A stretch of DNA of 64,000 nt from Melieria omissa (GCA_963971225.1 OZ020267.1:120149891-120213890), one strand, 5' to 3'; shown: positions 31,908 to 43,369, counted from the stretch's first letter. The notes: generated by a model not told the origin, from the sequence alone. Program-made: numbers and translations.

Positions 31908-34900
31908 TATTTCGAAAGATACGAAATTTTTTTCTGAAGACAGGGCTTCTTTTGTTGGTTGTTGTATTGCAAGTGAAGGAGTATCAAACACCCAGAACTT
32001 AGACTCAAAATCGCGATTGGTGTTGACCAGTGTTATTGCACAAAGCGCCGCTGATTCCATAAATATTGCACCCTAATGTGGTGGGACATGTACAACGACT
32101 CGCTCCGACACAACTCACCACAAGGCCCATAATTCATTTCAGCGGGTTGCCCCGTTCGGCTGCCGTCGAGCACATTAGCGCTCAGAAATATGGTCGCTGG
32201 TGGGTGCGATATTTGCATGCAGAGTGCAAGCCAAACAAGGAGTCGTCGTCGTCGTCGCATGCGGCAAATTCTGTCGGCAGCTCCTTGGCGAATTCTTGCC
32301 CGGCCGCGCCGAGTTGCAGCTTCCAGTGAAGAAGAGAATTTATTGCGCCGCCGGAATGTACCGGAAGGCGTTCGCAGCGTTGTGCTGCACAGCGTCGAAC
32401 AACGCGATGCAGAATTTATTTCGAGAATATTAGCGTAAACATTTTGTATTTAATTAATAAGAGCCCGGCGGAGCGCAGCAGCTCACAACAGTCGAGCGGC
32501 AGCCGGCGAACGTAAGCCGGCAAAGGCGCCTCGTGGTTATTTATGTGCTCGCGGGAGGACGTGTATGAGGGAATTTGTAACGTCTTTCAGGACCATAATC
32601 ACGTCAGACGAAGCTGCTGCTGAAGCAGTTCTATTATTATTTTTGGTAAACATTTTCTATTAACAAAACACTGAAGTGCAGCATTTGAATTAACGCGTAA
32701 CCGATTCAATATGAATGAAAATCTTGAAACTATTCAAACTCAATTATGCTGGGCTACTCCAAAGTTAAACTTGAGCTGAATGCCCTATCGTCCCAAAAAC
32801 GCTTTATCGTACGGTACTGAACAAAGACGAAAGCTGAAGGACGGAAAGGGATTGAATGGCTTCAAATGGCTTGAATGACCTCAAATCAGTCAACGTCAAC
32901 CTTTCGAGCTGGTCTGAGTAGACAATCAACAGACTTGCGAAAGGAGGAGTACTCCCACGGGCCCACCTCAGTGCGTCCACTGAGTGCAGCCGCTTTCACC
33001 CAACTCAACCCGATGATTCATTCAATCAAAATTGAAATTGCACGGCGGCACTGTTCTGCCGAAGAGAAATTTGACTCTGCGCGTTTATTGCACAACACGC
33101 GACATCGTCCGGTTTCCTTCTACAAATCGAGCTCAACTCGCCAATTACACCCATTGAAACTCAATTAAATCAGCCGATTGTTGTCGCAAATTAATATTTA
33201 TTGAGTTTGTGTAAGTGACACGTAAACTCGCCGATTCGCGATTGCTGGTCGCCGAAAATAACAATGAGCGCCGATTGCGATCTGCGTATTCGACAATGCG
33301 CATTGCGTCTAATTAGTTTATCGACGAGTGCATTCGCTTTGTGTGTGTGTGCGTGTGCATGTATGTTAAGCACACAAAATTGTTGTGCATTATTTAGCAG
33401 CATTTGGTGGCGGCGCAGCAGTGGGAGCGGCTGGCGCTCTGTACCCGCCCACGCACTGCGCCTTATTTGTTTTAACTGAAACGTGCAATTAAATTTTGCT
33501 GCAGTTACTTTTAAAGACGCGTTTATTTCGTACAAGTGCGAAGCGCATTCGCAAATTTTCCAAAATTATCGAGCAACTTTTTGGCGCAGTGCCGCTGGGT
33601 GCGCTGCTAATGATTGCAATCCGAACGCGCTGCAGCCGCAAAGAGATTCTCGCTGTAACGTGATCAGCCACAGCGCGGCGCTAATTGCTCCTGCAGGATA
33701 CGCCACAGCGTCACGCCCCGCACTCAGCGGGCGTTCAAGCGAGCGGCGCTGCAGCCAAGTTGCAGCGTCTATGTGCGGGCGGGCGTCGCACATCGTTTGC
33801 ACTTCCACTTGGCACTCACGCTGCGCAAGGAGCTTAGGTTGCAGCGCTGCAATTAGTCGCAATCGCATGGCGGCAGCTTCTGCACAGACCAGAAGCGTTT
33901 AGCGCGAGCGCAACATTTTCGCGAATACTTCGTTCAACACCAATGGAGGCATTTGACTGGAGTTTGAATTGAAATTTACAGTGTTTTGTGCAGTGAAATG
34001 CCCGAACCTTGCGCGAACAACACGGCTCGTGCGGTTTTAATGAGCGAACTTGCTTCACGTGGCCGCCCAGTTTCGGCCACGTTAATAATCATAATTATTT
34101 TGTTCTTGGCATCTAGAAATGAATTCGCGCTTTCAGTGAGCTTTAAGCCAGCTCGACATTGGATCGCCGCGTCCGCTTGCTTTATTGCGTTCGTGCCGTT
34201 TACCGCGTTCGCCGTCCCCTTTTTGCCAACAATGAAATTGCACTGTGCGACTGTGCTCCTGGTCGTAAATCGTTGTTTTATCACCGCCAGCGCATGCAGT
34301 GTTAATTTCATTACCGCTTCCGTACAATTGGCCAAGTGCCGCTGCAGCATTGCCGCTTTACGCGCGCGTACTGCAACTGACTGTATTCGTGATCTGGTGC
34401 GCTGCGGCTGCGGATTTGGCTTTGGTTTCGTCGCTGTAATGTTAGCTCAGCAGCGCTGCAACATCGCTCCGAGTAGTCGTCGGCGACTCCGCGCACTTGC
34501 TGGTCCTTTTGCGCGCTTCTGGAAGTCGTAAAACGATTTTAATTTCTTCCCGACAAAGCACACATAAATTCGCATTTATTGTCGAGCATTACGAGTCCGA
34601 CGCCGACAATTTGTTTGCCATAGTGCTCCGTAGGCGGAAGGCGTGCCCGTCAAAATTCTGATGGCCATTTGGTGGCCGAACGCCCAGACATTGAATTAGA
34701 AATCATAATTTTCTCCAATGGCCAAGACCATTCCAGGCCGAAATGCGCTCGTAATTAAATTTACTCAAATACACAAGTCGGCGCTGCGGCCGCGAAGTAA
34801 TTACAATGAGGGGGCGTCCTCACCCCTGACTATGCCGACAGTCATTAAGCGAATAGCACACGCATTCGCCTCATTTGCAAATTGTTTGTGTAAGCCTAAA

Positions 34901-35111
34901 ATAGACACAATGAAGAGATGGTACTTTGTCAAATTTGCAGAGCAAATGGTTTAAAGATTAATGGCTCTGAGTTGGAACTGGATAGTTCATTACTGGGTTC
35001 TGGTTTTGTGGTTTTGTAATGGCATTGCTTCGGGTTGACGAATATATCCTATAATGTGCCCAAAAGTGGGCCTTGTTGTCTTGTAAAATCTTATAATCAA
35101 ATATTTGTCAA
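31908..35111. other. Unique DNA, GC-rich for most of its length
   Basis: No gene is recognised. A GTC/CGT run lies at 32242-32257 and a GT run near 33340-33358. Frames at 33483-33902 (139 codons) and 33986-34531 (181 codons, with a hydrophobic IIIIILFLA patch) lie against similarly long minus-strand frames and show no domain. Several GCCAAG/TTAATGGC-type words recur loosely. The composition suits regulatory or intronic DNA. Confidence 0.4.
32242..32257. repeat. GTC trinucleotide run
   Basis: Five consecutive GTC units followed by GC, in GC-rich unique DNA. Confidence 0.85.
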
Positions 35112-35270
35112 GGTCGTGTTTCCCGTATGAACGATGGAGCTCCAGCGAAAACGGTGTTGATGCGGTAGTTGAACGTCGACAGCGAGTCTACGAAGTTGAG
35201 GACGCCCTATAATCTTTTGGTGTGACCAATCCGAGAAGAACTTTTGCGGCAGATCGTAACTTGGTATCTT
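35112..35270 (+). pseudogene. 3' end of a non-LTR retrotransposon
   Basis: Plus-strand translation gives GRVSRMNDGAPAKT and, with frame shifts, AVVERRQRVYEVEDAL, a stop, SFGVTNPRRTFAADRNLV. This matches the GHVxRM-x-D-x-APAK...VED-AL...LGVTNWRR-x-AADRN-x-W tail of insect LINE ORF2 proteins, with His to Arg at the GH motif and other decay. Only about 160 bp remain. The same lineage as 36950-37112 (GVTNWRR) is likely. Confidence 0.7.
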
Positions 35271-36949
35271 GCTCTCGTCTTCGCTCATTTTGATTTCGTC
35301 ATAAATAGTAATAATTTTTTCCTTAGATGTTATCTCAATTGAACTATGAAACCCCAAAGATTGAGGCTTATTTAAAGAGGCGGTGTATAATTTAATTTCA
35401 AGTTTTTTTAAATTTTTTTGTTGTCTTCGTCGGCGGTGACTGTGACAGACATAGTACTGACGTTTGCTTTTGCAAATATTTACGAAAAATGTACGTTGTC
35501 GTAGACTGCGCTGCGGTTGTTTGTTGTCGTTACCAGCTCACAGCATCGTGTGAGTTATGAGTTTTTTCAAAGTCTGCGGTCGCTTGAAAGTATCTCTTAT
35601 TGCTTCATTTGATATTTTGACAAGCGCCCAAAATACATAAAACAACACTATTTGGTAAATGCGGCTACATATTGCAGATATTTGTAAGAGGAAGCTGGGG
35701 CAGCATTAACAGATTTCGGCTTCGTTCAGTCTTCGTAATCCGCACGCGCCGCTAGATCCGGCAGATGAACTCGTCGCCGCCATAACAATAAAGAACTTGT
35801 CCGCTACACAGCTTTTGAGTGGCTACGACAAAGCGGCACCTTCAAAGCAAACAAAAGCACAGCAACGCGAAGGGAGGAGGCGAACGCGGTACATTCACCT
35901 CGCCGCCAGGCGCGTTTCAAAGCGCCGCGTTTGTGTGCGGAGTGCGGTGTGTGTGTGTACGTGTGTGCCTATTCCTGTCTGTATTACGAAGCGAGGTTTA
36001 TGTTTAAATTTTAAAACCGCTATTATCGCAGCCACTTTGCACTTAAAACGGATTACGTTGTGCAGCAACCGCGACTGATGTGGCCACGAACATTATTCGG
36101 CCAACTGTGGGCAGACGAAAAGTGGGTTTGGCATTTGTGTGGCTGGGGCGGTGTGATTTTGTGGTTTGCTTCCCGTTGGCAACTCTGCGAGTGTGTCTTG
36201 AGTGGCTGTTCCCGGATTACCGGGATTTAAGCTACCAGCACGTAGGACAATCGGCTTTCATCGTAAATTTCGTGCCACGCACAAATTTCCTTTGAAAATA
36301 TGGCATTGGTAACTAACCGTCAACGAGAAGCTGACAACGCACTTGACTACTCGATTCCAATGCGTATCCGAGTGGCACAGCTTTGTGCAAAATATAGCTT
36401 TCCTTTGATGCAACTTAATTCGATATGAATTATTGTGTAATGTCTCGCATTCGCCAATGCAGACGCTCGAGCGTATAGTGTCGTCTCGCATACGAGCAGA
36501 ATTTCATGCACGCATACACATACACATGCATAAGTCCATTTGCTGGTGGCAAGATGCATTGCAGGCACCGGCGACACTCCCAAAAGTACCAATGCTACGA
36601 ACACCTTAACAATGCTGCAGTTTGCCGGTAGTTGTGTTCCAGCGCTTCTCACAGCATGTGACTGTGTCTGGCTACTAAGACTGCTAAGCCAAAAATCTAA
36701 CTTTTAAACCTTTCCAATACCCCAAGCCATGGTAAATTGTTTTGTCACTTATGAAAATTTAACCCTTTAGCTGTTGAATTTTGTTTCGAAAAACTTTTTC
36801 TGCTTGTAAAATTATGAAATTGTGACAAAAAATCAAACGCTATATCGTCTTACAAAAGTATACCATAGCTGATTTCTGTAACTAACTACTTAACTTCTGA
36901 TACTCACCATATCTTTATCGGTTACAAGGCATTGTCAGTCGTTGCTATC
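35271..36949. other. Unique DNA, GC-richer at 35.7-36.65 kb
   Basis: A GT-rich run lies near 35945-35965. A TCAGTC string at 35726 followed by AGATCC resembles an initiator plus downstream element, but the spacing is one base off. Frames at 35797-36078 and 36347-36652 are motif-free. No gene is called. Confidence 0.4.
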
Positions 36950-37112
36950 CCTGCAAATATGGACGTCTCCAGTGGAAGGACCACGTTGAGGACGTCCTTC
37001 CATCTCGTGGTGTGACCAACTGGAGAAGGTGCTCGCAAAGCAAAGGCGCCTAGAGAGAGCTTTTGCTCCAGGCCTTTACGCATTAACGGGTTGTTAGGGT
37101 CAATTAACACTT
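36950..37112 (+). pseudogene. 3' end of a non-LTR retrotransposon
   Basis: Plus-strand translation gives YGRLQWKDHVEDVLPSRGVT, NWRRCSQSKGA, a stop, RELLLQAFTH, a stop, RVVRVN. It corresponds to RGRPxLRWKDxVEDVL...GVTNW-x4-A-x2-K-x-A-W-R-E-LL, and is close to the minus-strand copy at 27957-28230 (KDQVEDVL, KSIGAWKELL, VVxVN), so the two belong to one family. Two stops and truncation make it dead. Confidence 0.75.
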
Positions 37113-37689
37113 GAAAGACCATTGCGGTCATTTCCACGGGTTTTCATTTTGAAATATCTGTATTTTCTTTAGTATTTCTATCAACTTTTGCTTTGATGAC
37201 TTTTGTTTTTTATCGGGTTGTGCAATTAGTTTTACAATTAGAGTTCTAGACGCGTCAAGTGGGCGTGGGAAATCGTGTATAGCCTATTGTCGTTTAAACT
37301 GCAAAACCGCGCATACGTCGTTACTAAATTTTTACAGAAGAACTTAACCCTTTCGCTATTTTGTTGCCATATGGCACATGCTACTTTGTGGACGTCTGCA
37401 TCCTCTATGGTTGCAAGAATACATATTTTTGTTGGTCCTTAGAATAGTTTGAAGTTTTAGGAAAAATTCGAAATTGATAAACTGAATATTTAAGTTTAAA
37501 GAAGAGAAGTATACACGTTTTTTTAATGGTATATCTTGACATAGCAAAAGAAGAAGAAGCAGAAAACTTTAGATAATTTTTAAGTTTGACGTTTTCTTTC
37601 AATTTAGTTACTTCTTTACTTCTTATTTTAGCTAAATTAAATGAAGAAATATTAAAATTTTCGTTATGCGTAAAAATTTTTATGTTTAA

Positions 37690-38588
37690 GGGGGTGCTCT
37701 GTAGTAACAGCTCGTTTTCTTAGGTGTTTTTTGAAACTGTGAAGTAACTATTCAATTTTTTTTATGCGGTTTTTTTCAATGTTTTATTATACTTTTAACT
37801 ACAAAATTCAGTATACGGTTTGAAAAAATATTGATTCGTTGCTGCACTGCAGCGCCGCAAAGTGATGCCCTCCAAAAAAACATGCGTTGACGGTTCACAC
37901 GATTCCTTCAGTCTGAAACATGGAAATCGGAAAATTTTTTTTTTTGTAATCTATATGAGTGCGATTATCGTCAGACGGAGATTTTTTGTTTTTCATCAAA
38001 ATTCTCAAAATGGCGCGACTTGAAAGTAAAAAATTTTTGTTTCCCATTTTTTCAAATGAAAAAAATTTATTTAACACTAACTAATAACAAAATCGAAAAA
38101 AACGCTCGTCGGACGATAGCGACAACTTTTAGAAACATTAAAAAAAAAAAATTATCAAAATCCGTCTACTCAATCATTTGTAATCGTGTGAACCAGTTCG
38201 AAAAACATGGTTTCGGGAAAAACGCGTTTAAAGTTTTTTGTTCACTTTTTTTTCATGTTCACACTTACATTTAATCGGCGATGCCGGGGCCGTACAAAAA
38301 ACCTTCCTCGATCTCTGCCAACTCATGTCTGACAGCTTCCTGGACTTTTTAATCTCATACCTACAGATTGAAACAAAAGAGATGGAAAGCCGCCAAACAC
38401 GGCGCGCCGTGAGCGCGCTGAAAGTACTTTGGAAATTCGGCGGAGCGCGTGACGAAACTTCCTTTACAAATGACTTTCCGGTCCGAATTCATCAAAGACC
38501 TTTTTTTATACGATAGATAACAACATTACCTGTTGAAAAATGCAAAAAAAAAATCGATTTTTTGAAAATTTTACTACAGAACATCCCC
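37690..38588. mobile_element. 899 bp TTAA-type element nested in family A MITE
   Basis: TTAA (37686-37689) then GGGGGTGCTCTGTAGTAAC. The right end inverted reads GGGGATGTTCTGTAGTAAA, then TTAA (38589-38592). The empty site in copy 1 reads TTTAAGTAATT, proving the insertion and the single TTAA target. Terminal inverted repeats are about 18 bp with two mismatches. Inner palindromic words (TCACACGATT/AATCGTGTGA) exist. Frames at 38020-38274 and 38238-38516 are not recognised. The TTAA target suits piggyBac or another TTAA-specific superfamily. The G-starting end differs from the CCC ends of the other MITEs. Confidence 0.8.
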
Positions 38589-38690
38589 TTAAGTAATTAT
38601 AACAGTTACAACGATGTGGTTTCTCTCATAGAAAAACACGCTAAAATACAGGGTCCGAGTATAAAAAAAAAATGTTATGGAATGTTGCTA

Positions 38691-39602
38691 TCAGGTGTAC
38701 AACTTTGCTTCGGCCGTTTTTTTTCCAAAATTAAAAGCTTTATTGCGAAAAAGTGCTTACAGATGGTTTATTCAAAGTATTGTCCGTCGCTAGCGACAAC
38801 TTTCTCCCATCTTTCCGGCAATTTTCGGATCCCGGCTCGAAAAAAGGAGTCCTCTTTTGACGCTATCCATGAAGCAATCCATTTTTCCAATTCTTCGAAG
38901 GATTGAAAATGTTGATCTGCCAGGCCGTGTGCCATCGAACGGAATAGGTGGGAGTCAGAAGGGGCGACATCTGGGGAATACGGCGGGTGGGGCAAGACTT
39001 CCCATTTCAGCGTTTCCAGGTACTTTTTCACCACTTTTGCGACGAGGTCCCTCGGTTTCAACTCGTACGGCACCCAGTTTCCTTCTTTCTGAATCATGCC
39101 CAGGGCCTTGAGACGTTTTGAAATGGCTTGCTGACTCACTCCCAACGATTCGGCAAGCTCTTCTTGGGTTTGGCAAGAATCTTCATCAAGCAATGCTTCT
39201 AGTTGTTCATCTTTGAAGGTTTTTTCTCTTCCACCACCATGTTTGTCTTCGACATCGAAATCACAATTTTTAAAACGTTGAAACCACTCCCGACACGTTC
39301 TTTCACTCAGAGCAGCATCACCGTAAGTTTCTGAGAGCATTCGATGCGCTTCAGCTGCATTTTTTTTCGAATTGTAACAGAAAAGTAAAACTTCCCGCAA
39401 ATGGCGAGAATTGGGCACATAAACGGACATTTTCGAGCGTGAATAATACGAAAACAAGAACAACTGTCACTGAAACGGCGATGGCAATTCGTTAGGCACT
39501 GTCCACACTCACTTTAAAGGCATTACCATCTATGTATTTCAACCAGCCTCAGCCGGTACAGCCACCTATCGGAAAACGGCGGAAGCAAAGTTGTACACCT
39601 GA
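38691..39602 (-). mobile_element. Internally deleted mariner, mauritiana-like
   Basis: TCAGGTGTACAACTTTGCTT at the left and its inverse AAGCAAAGTTGTACACCTGA at the right form an almost perfect inverted repeat of about 27 bp. TA flanks both sides (38689-38690 and 39603-39604), and the empty TA site is visible at 1428-1429 in the other MITE copy. Length is 912 bp against about 1.3 kb for a full mariner. It carries one open reading frame on the minus strand whose catalytic middle is removed in frame. Good ends and an open frame point to a recent insertion. Confidence 0.9.
38768..39430 (-). CDS. Mariner transposase lacking the catalytic core (in-frame deletion)
   Basis: A 220-residue frame. The start chosen is the second Met (MSVYVPNSRHLREVLLFCYN), because mariner transposases of the mauritiana group begin with a short M-S-x-x-V-P-N segment. 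A further 11 codons upstream are open but atypical. Residues about 1-110 hold both helix-turn-helix units (EAHRMLSETYG, ERTCREWFQRFK, LAESLGVSQQAISKRLKALG) and WVPYEL. At KPRD the protein jumps to KVVKKYLETLKWEVLPHPPY, SPDVAPSDSHLF and ends LPERWEKVVASDGQYFE. The usual length is about 345 residues, so roughly 125 are missing, including the first and second catalytic Asp blocks. The third (APSD) remains. It may still bind mariner ends but cannot cut DNA. Whether it is transcribed is unknown. Confidence 0.85.
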   Translation of the reverse strand: MSVYVPNSRHLREVLLFCYNSKKNAAEAHRMLSETYGDAALSERTCREWFQRFKNCDFDVEDKHGGGREKTFKDEQLEALLDEDSCQTQEELAESLGVSQQAISKRLKALGMIQKEGNWVPYELKPRDLVAKVVKKYLETLKWEVLPHPPYSPDVAPSDSHLFRSMAHGLADQHFQSFEELEKWIASWIASKEDSFFRAGIRKLPERWEKVVASDGQYFE

Positions 39603-40109
39603 TAATATAACCACATAGAGGCCTAAGACGTAAAATTAAAAATGTTAACTTTCTCCAGTAAAAACCTGTAGCGAAAGGGTTAAAAACTGTTTTGTTTCAA
39701 AACCTTTAGAGATTTTTCCGTCCCATTTTTTTAGTTAACTTTGTGAAGTATATTTCTATACAAAAATCTTACTTTTTCCGAAAAAGTTGAAAAATTGAAT
39801 TATTGAGAACTTTTCCTGAATACGCGATTTTGTATAATTTATCTGTGTTTATTGATACGATCGTACATTAAAAATTATGTTACTAAAAAATATATTAAAC
39901 ATATAAAGACAATAATAGAAACTTAAATATATATTTAATTTGGAAGTTTCATGTGGTAAAATGTCATAAAAACTATGAGGGAATTACTCGTTTAAAATCT
40001 TGTAAATATTTAAATTTAATTTGTGTGTTGTTTAATTTTAGGAGCATCGGAAGACCAAATCTCATTTTTGGCACTAGTGGCGTATACGCGGTTTTGCGGC
40101 TTAAACGAC

Positions 40110-41106
40110 GCTAGACAGACTTAGTGTGTTTAAAATGGAATTGCGGCATCTTTCACAAAACTTTATTCGAGAGATCCAACTGTGTTTGACTGTCCATGGT
40201 GCGTAGAGATCGATCTCAGCAACAATTTTACTGAAACTGTTTTTTTATATCAACAGTAACCCTGCAACTATAGCTCACTATAACTCACCTTATAGATCCC
40301 AATAAGGCGTAAGAGTATCGAATTGTGTTGTTTGTATTTGACGCAACAAATGCATATACGACGAAATCAACATGTGTACATATGTAATGAACGAGGCAAT
40401 CCTTCTCGACATGCTACATTTCGTTGTCTTATTTTCGTTCTTCCATCTCGCGTTCGAAATAAAAGCAGAAAGGCGAAAATTTAATAGAATTTCAATTCAA
40501 TTCAATTTGCATGCTGTGCAACACAAAAATTCGCATTTCACAAATCCGTTAGCCATTCGTTGAATGCAATTTTGAGGTTGTCGAAATTATTTTATTTGGA
40601 TTCGTTTTCAATGCTGCCTAATTTTTTACATATCGCTGCTCACTCAGATCGCTCACCTGACTCGGCGTCGCTTGCGTGCGCTTGACGGTAAACAGATTTG
40701 GCAAAAAGGTAAAATGGCAAAATCGCAATCACTTTGCCCTACGCCCTTCGTTTCCATATTCCCGGCAGTTATGCCGGCTGTTTCGCCACATCAACGTTTG
40801 CAGATATTTCACACACAGCTGTGCGCAGTTGGAAAATCTGTAAGGTGACCAAATGATGACAAAGTAATGGTTTCGTTGAATTGACTTTTTAACATATTTT
40901 AACTTGTAAACATTTTTCAAATAAAAATTTTTGTGGTCGGAGAGTTTAAAATTTGACTTACAGTTATAAATAGTTATGAACTCAAAGGACCTGAACAAAA
41001 CCAGTTCGAAAACCTGTTTATTCACATGCAGCTGTTGTTGGAAATTAAACGTATTAAACCATTTAACAAGTTTTGAAACAAGTTTAACGCAGGGAAAGCT
41101 TTCTAT
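40110..41106. other. AT-rich stretch, no gene seen
   Basis: Short frames at 40372-40563 and 40729-41025 are motif-free. No repeat shared with the rest of the window was found. Confidence 0.5.
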
Positions 41107-41495
41107 AAAAAAACTTTTTTACCAACGAAACACAGCTATTAATGTATGAAACACATCCCTTGAAATGCAGCTGCCATTTCATCAAAACAAAACCAAACAA
41201 AAAATGAAAATTTGAAATGATGAAAATAATTGTTTTGCTCGCAATGCTTTCATTCCATTCATCGCTTTTTTATGGCATCTGAATACAAGGCGTCTAATAT
41301 TTGGACAAAGTTGAGTATGTTGCTGTGGATTGTGAAATATGCATTAATATTTCGCTCGAATCATGCTCCCAGCACATCAGTTCACAAAAATATTTATTTG
41401 TTGTTTGTAAACAAACAGCTGTCACATTAAATCCCATTGAGTAGTCTGGACGGTTGTGTTCAACAAAAAGCTCTTTTCACTTAAACTAGTTTAAC
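41107..41495 (+). repeat. Unnamed dispersed repeat C, copy 1
   Basis: The same about 390 bp segment occurs inverted at 57705-58070. Shared words in order: AAAAAAACTTTTTTACCAAC, GAAACACAGCTATT, TGAAACACATCCCTT, GTCATTTC-type block, ATATTTGGACAAAGTTGAGT plus ATGTTG, GTTCAACAAAAAGCTCTTTT, AAACTAGTT. No inverted ends, target duplication or coding frame were found. It could be a MITE whose ends have decayed, or a SINE-like or satellite-derived unit. Confidence 0.7.
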
Positions 41496-42201
41496 ACGCA
41501 TCCGTCGTTAACAAAAAGTTACGAAAGAGTCGTTTGTCAAATCATCAAAAACAAACATCAAAAAATATCAATGCAAAGTAGTAGTTAAAAAGAGAAAGGG
41601 AGGGGAAGTTTATTTTTGTTTGTGTTTTGCCAGTGAGCCAAAATCTCATTCGATTTCGTGAAAAAATAAAGGCGCAATGACAGTTTGAATTCGGAAATTG
41701 TGTCAAATTGACACAAACGACGGATGCGTGTTAAATGAGTCAGTTGGAACGGCATATTACACCGGAACGCCCCTTTTTCTGATTGGTTTGAGGAAAAAAT
41801 ACATGAGCCAAAATACTGAGAACTGTGAATCGAGTTTGAGTTTTAAACAAGTGGGACGCAAGTCGAGTAAAAGCCGAAAGAATGCTGTACAATTCATGAG
41901 AATTTTCATCTGAAGGAATCGGTGGAATAGCGGACCTTCAATAAGTTACCATCCCTTTCCAAAAAATAGTCTTCGAACGGATTCACTCTCTTATCTCAAC
42001 TCTTGAGGAACTTTAGGAGCTTTTTCGTAGACACTTCCGCCAAGTAGCCGCCAAATGGAAAATTTTGCTTTTCTAAATTTTTGTGTGAGCTGAGTCAAGA
42101 TTCGAATTAAGGACACTCCGCTCCACGCTTTGCTCCAAGCTCTAACCAATCGTTGGAGGCGAGCGAAGCTGTACAAAGGAACTGGGTAGGTTTAGTTGTT
42201 A
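41496..42201. other. Unique stretch, no gene seen
   Basis: The 71-codon frame at 41698-41913 has no motif. No repeat is recognised until the pogo-like MITE starts at 42202. Confidence 0.5.
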
Positions 42202-42421
42202 CAGTCGTGTCTGAATATAGTGAACTAATTATTGCAAGGGCTGTTCACAGTATCGAGGTTGTTCACTACATCAATGTTAACATTTTTGTTTAAAAACTCG
42301 TTTTATTTGCTCAAAAAACACTTTTTGTTTTTCGATTAAAATTTTTTTCAATATTTAGAGGTTCCTTATCAAAATTTGAGTGTTCACTATATCGGGTGTT
42401 CACTATACCCAGACACGACTG
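42202..42421. mobile_element. Short pogo-like MITE
   Basis: TA (42200-42201) then CAGTCGTGTCTGAATATAGT. The right end inverted reads CAGTCGTGTCTGGGTATAGT, then TA (42422-42423). The sub-terminal motif TATAGTGAAC/GTTCACTAT recurs at least five times. Length is 220 bp. CAGT ends with a TA target suit the pogo/Tigger branch of Tc1/mariner. No coding content. Confidence 0.85.
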
Positions 42422-42423
42422 TA

Positions 42424-43369
42424 TTATTGTTTGTTCTGTGGTTATGGTCACCGCACGTATCTGTTGCATGCCCAACACACGCGCGCACCCGAACGCCCAT
42501 CGCACAGACTGCAGATGGAGGCGCCGCATTGATGGGCTGCAATCCTGCCGCTGCAGGTTGTGTTCATGCAGCGCCAACAGTTTGATGTCTGATATTGCCC
42601 TGCGGTCGCGCGCACAACCGCGGCTATCTGACACCGAATGCAATGGCTGTGCTGGAATAGCATTTGAGGAATAAAAACGAAAACGTATCCTTAGAATAAA
42701 TTTCCATTACCGTTGACAAATATTTACACACCGACCTCAATTCAAGTGCTCGTCGCTGCCCGTGTTGCATGGATGCGCGCTCGTGCTCGCAAAGACTGCG
42801 CGTGCGGTTGTTGTTGCGACTGTGTGAGTGTGTGTGTGGGGGGGATGTGCACAAGCCCGCCCACCTCTCTGCATCTAGGCGGAGGTATTTAGATCAGCCG
42901 CTCTTGCTTGTATGCATAAATTTGTTTATTCGCCTTGGAGCGAATTCAATTCCGTTTCGCTTTGACTTATTTTCATATTTTCGCAATTGTGTGAAACTTG
43001 CAGCAGCAAAATGCGATTTGGCTGAATGCAGTTTTGCCCACAACATTTGTATGAGCTATCAACTCAATGGAAACAGGATTCCTAAAGTGGCTCACACAGC
43101 TTGACGCAATGACGAAAGCGCAATGGATACGATTTGTTGCTCGATAGAAGCAATCATAAGTAAGCAGAAGTAATTCGCTGCTCTATGTGCAGCATTTGAC
43201 ATTTCACTAAATAAAATACTCTTGCCAGCTAAGTGTGTAAGCCAAGAGTTTGCGGAATACATAAAAAAAATTGGAAAGGTTGAAACTTGAATGATAAATT
43301 TAAGGCTGAGGAACGAAGAGTCATGGGTCAGAGATGCGCTGGAGATGATTTTTAATAGCTGAACTATAA
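42424..43369. other. Unique DNA, GC-richer in 42.45-42.9 kb
   Basis: A GTGTGTGTGGGGGGG patch lies at about 42828-42844. Several frames of 70-110 codons overlap on both strands (42396-42674, 42769-43104, 42624-42854) and none has a domain. No gene is called. Confidence 0.45.

Larger units (their letters stand above)
37344..39683. mobile_element. TTAA-flanked MITE, family A, copy 2 (twice interrupted)
   Basis: TTAA (37344-37347) then CCCTTTCGCTATTTTGTTGC. The right end is CTGTAGCGAAAGGG then TTAA (39680-39683). The sequence is collinear with copy 1 at 985-1497 except for two clean insertions: a TTAA-type element at 37690-38588 and a mariner at 38691-39602. Removing them leaves about 523 bp. 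The better-preserved end here (TAGCGAAAGGG) defines the terminal inverted repeat. piggyBac-like by target site and end. Confidence 0.85.
37289..40109. mobile_element. Outer TIR element of a multi-level nest
   Basis: GTCGTTTAAACTGCAAAACC (37289) continuing GCGCATACG is mirrored at the right by GTCGTTTAAGCCGCAAAACC (minus strand from 40109) continuing GCGTATACG: 26 of 29 bases match. Apart from the inserted MITE (37344-39683), only about 480 bp belong to this element. No coding remains and no clear target duplication. The superfamily is undetermined. It is the oldest layer of the nest. Confidence 0.65.

Noticed and set aside
33986..34531. 181-codon plus-strand frame with a hydrophobic patch
   Set aside because: Long frames are open on the opposite strand over the same bases and no recognisable domain is present. 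The hydrophobic patch comes from an ATAATAATTATT run.
35726..35759. Initiator TCAGTC plus AGATCC as a TATA-less core promoter
   Set aside because: The downstream element would sit at +27 rather than the required +28, and no exon or open frame follows.
36757..36775. TTTAACCCTTTAGCTG as another TTAA MITE copy
   Set aside because: Beyond the first nine bases it does not match family A, and no second end is present.
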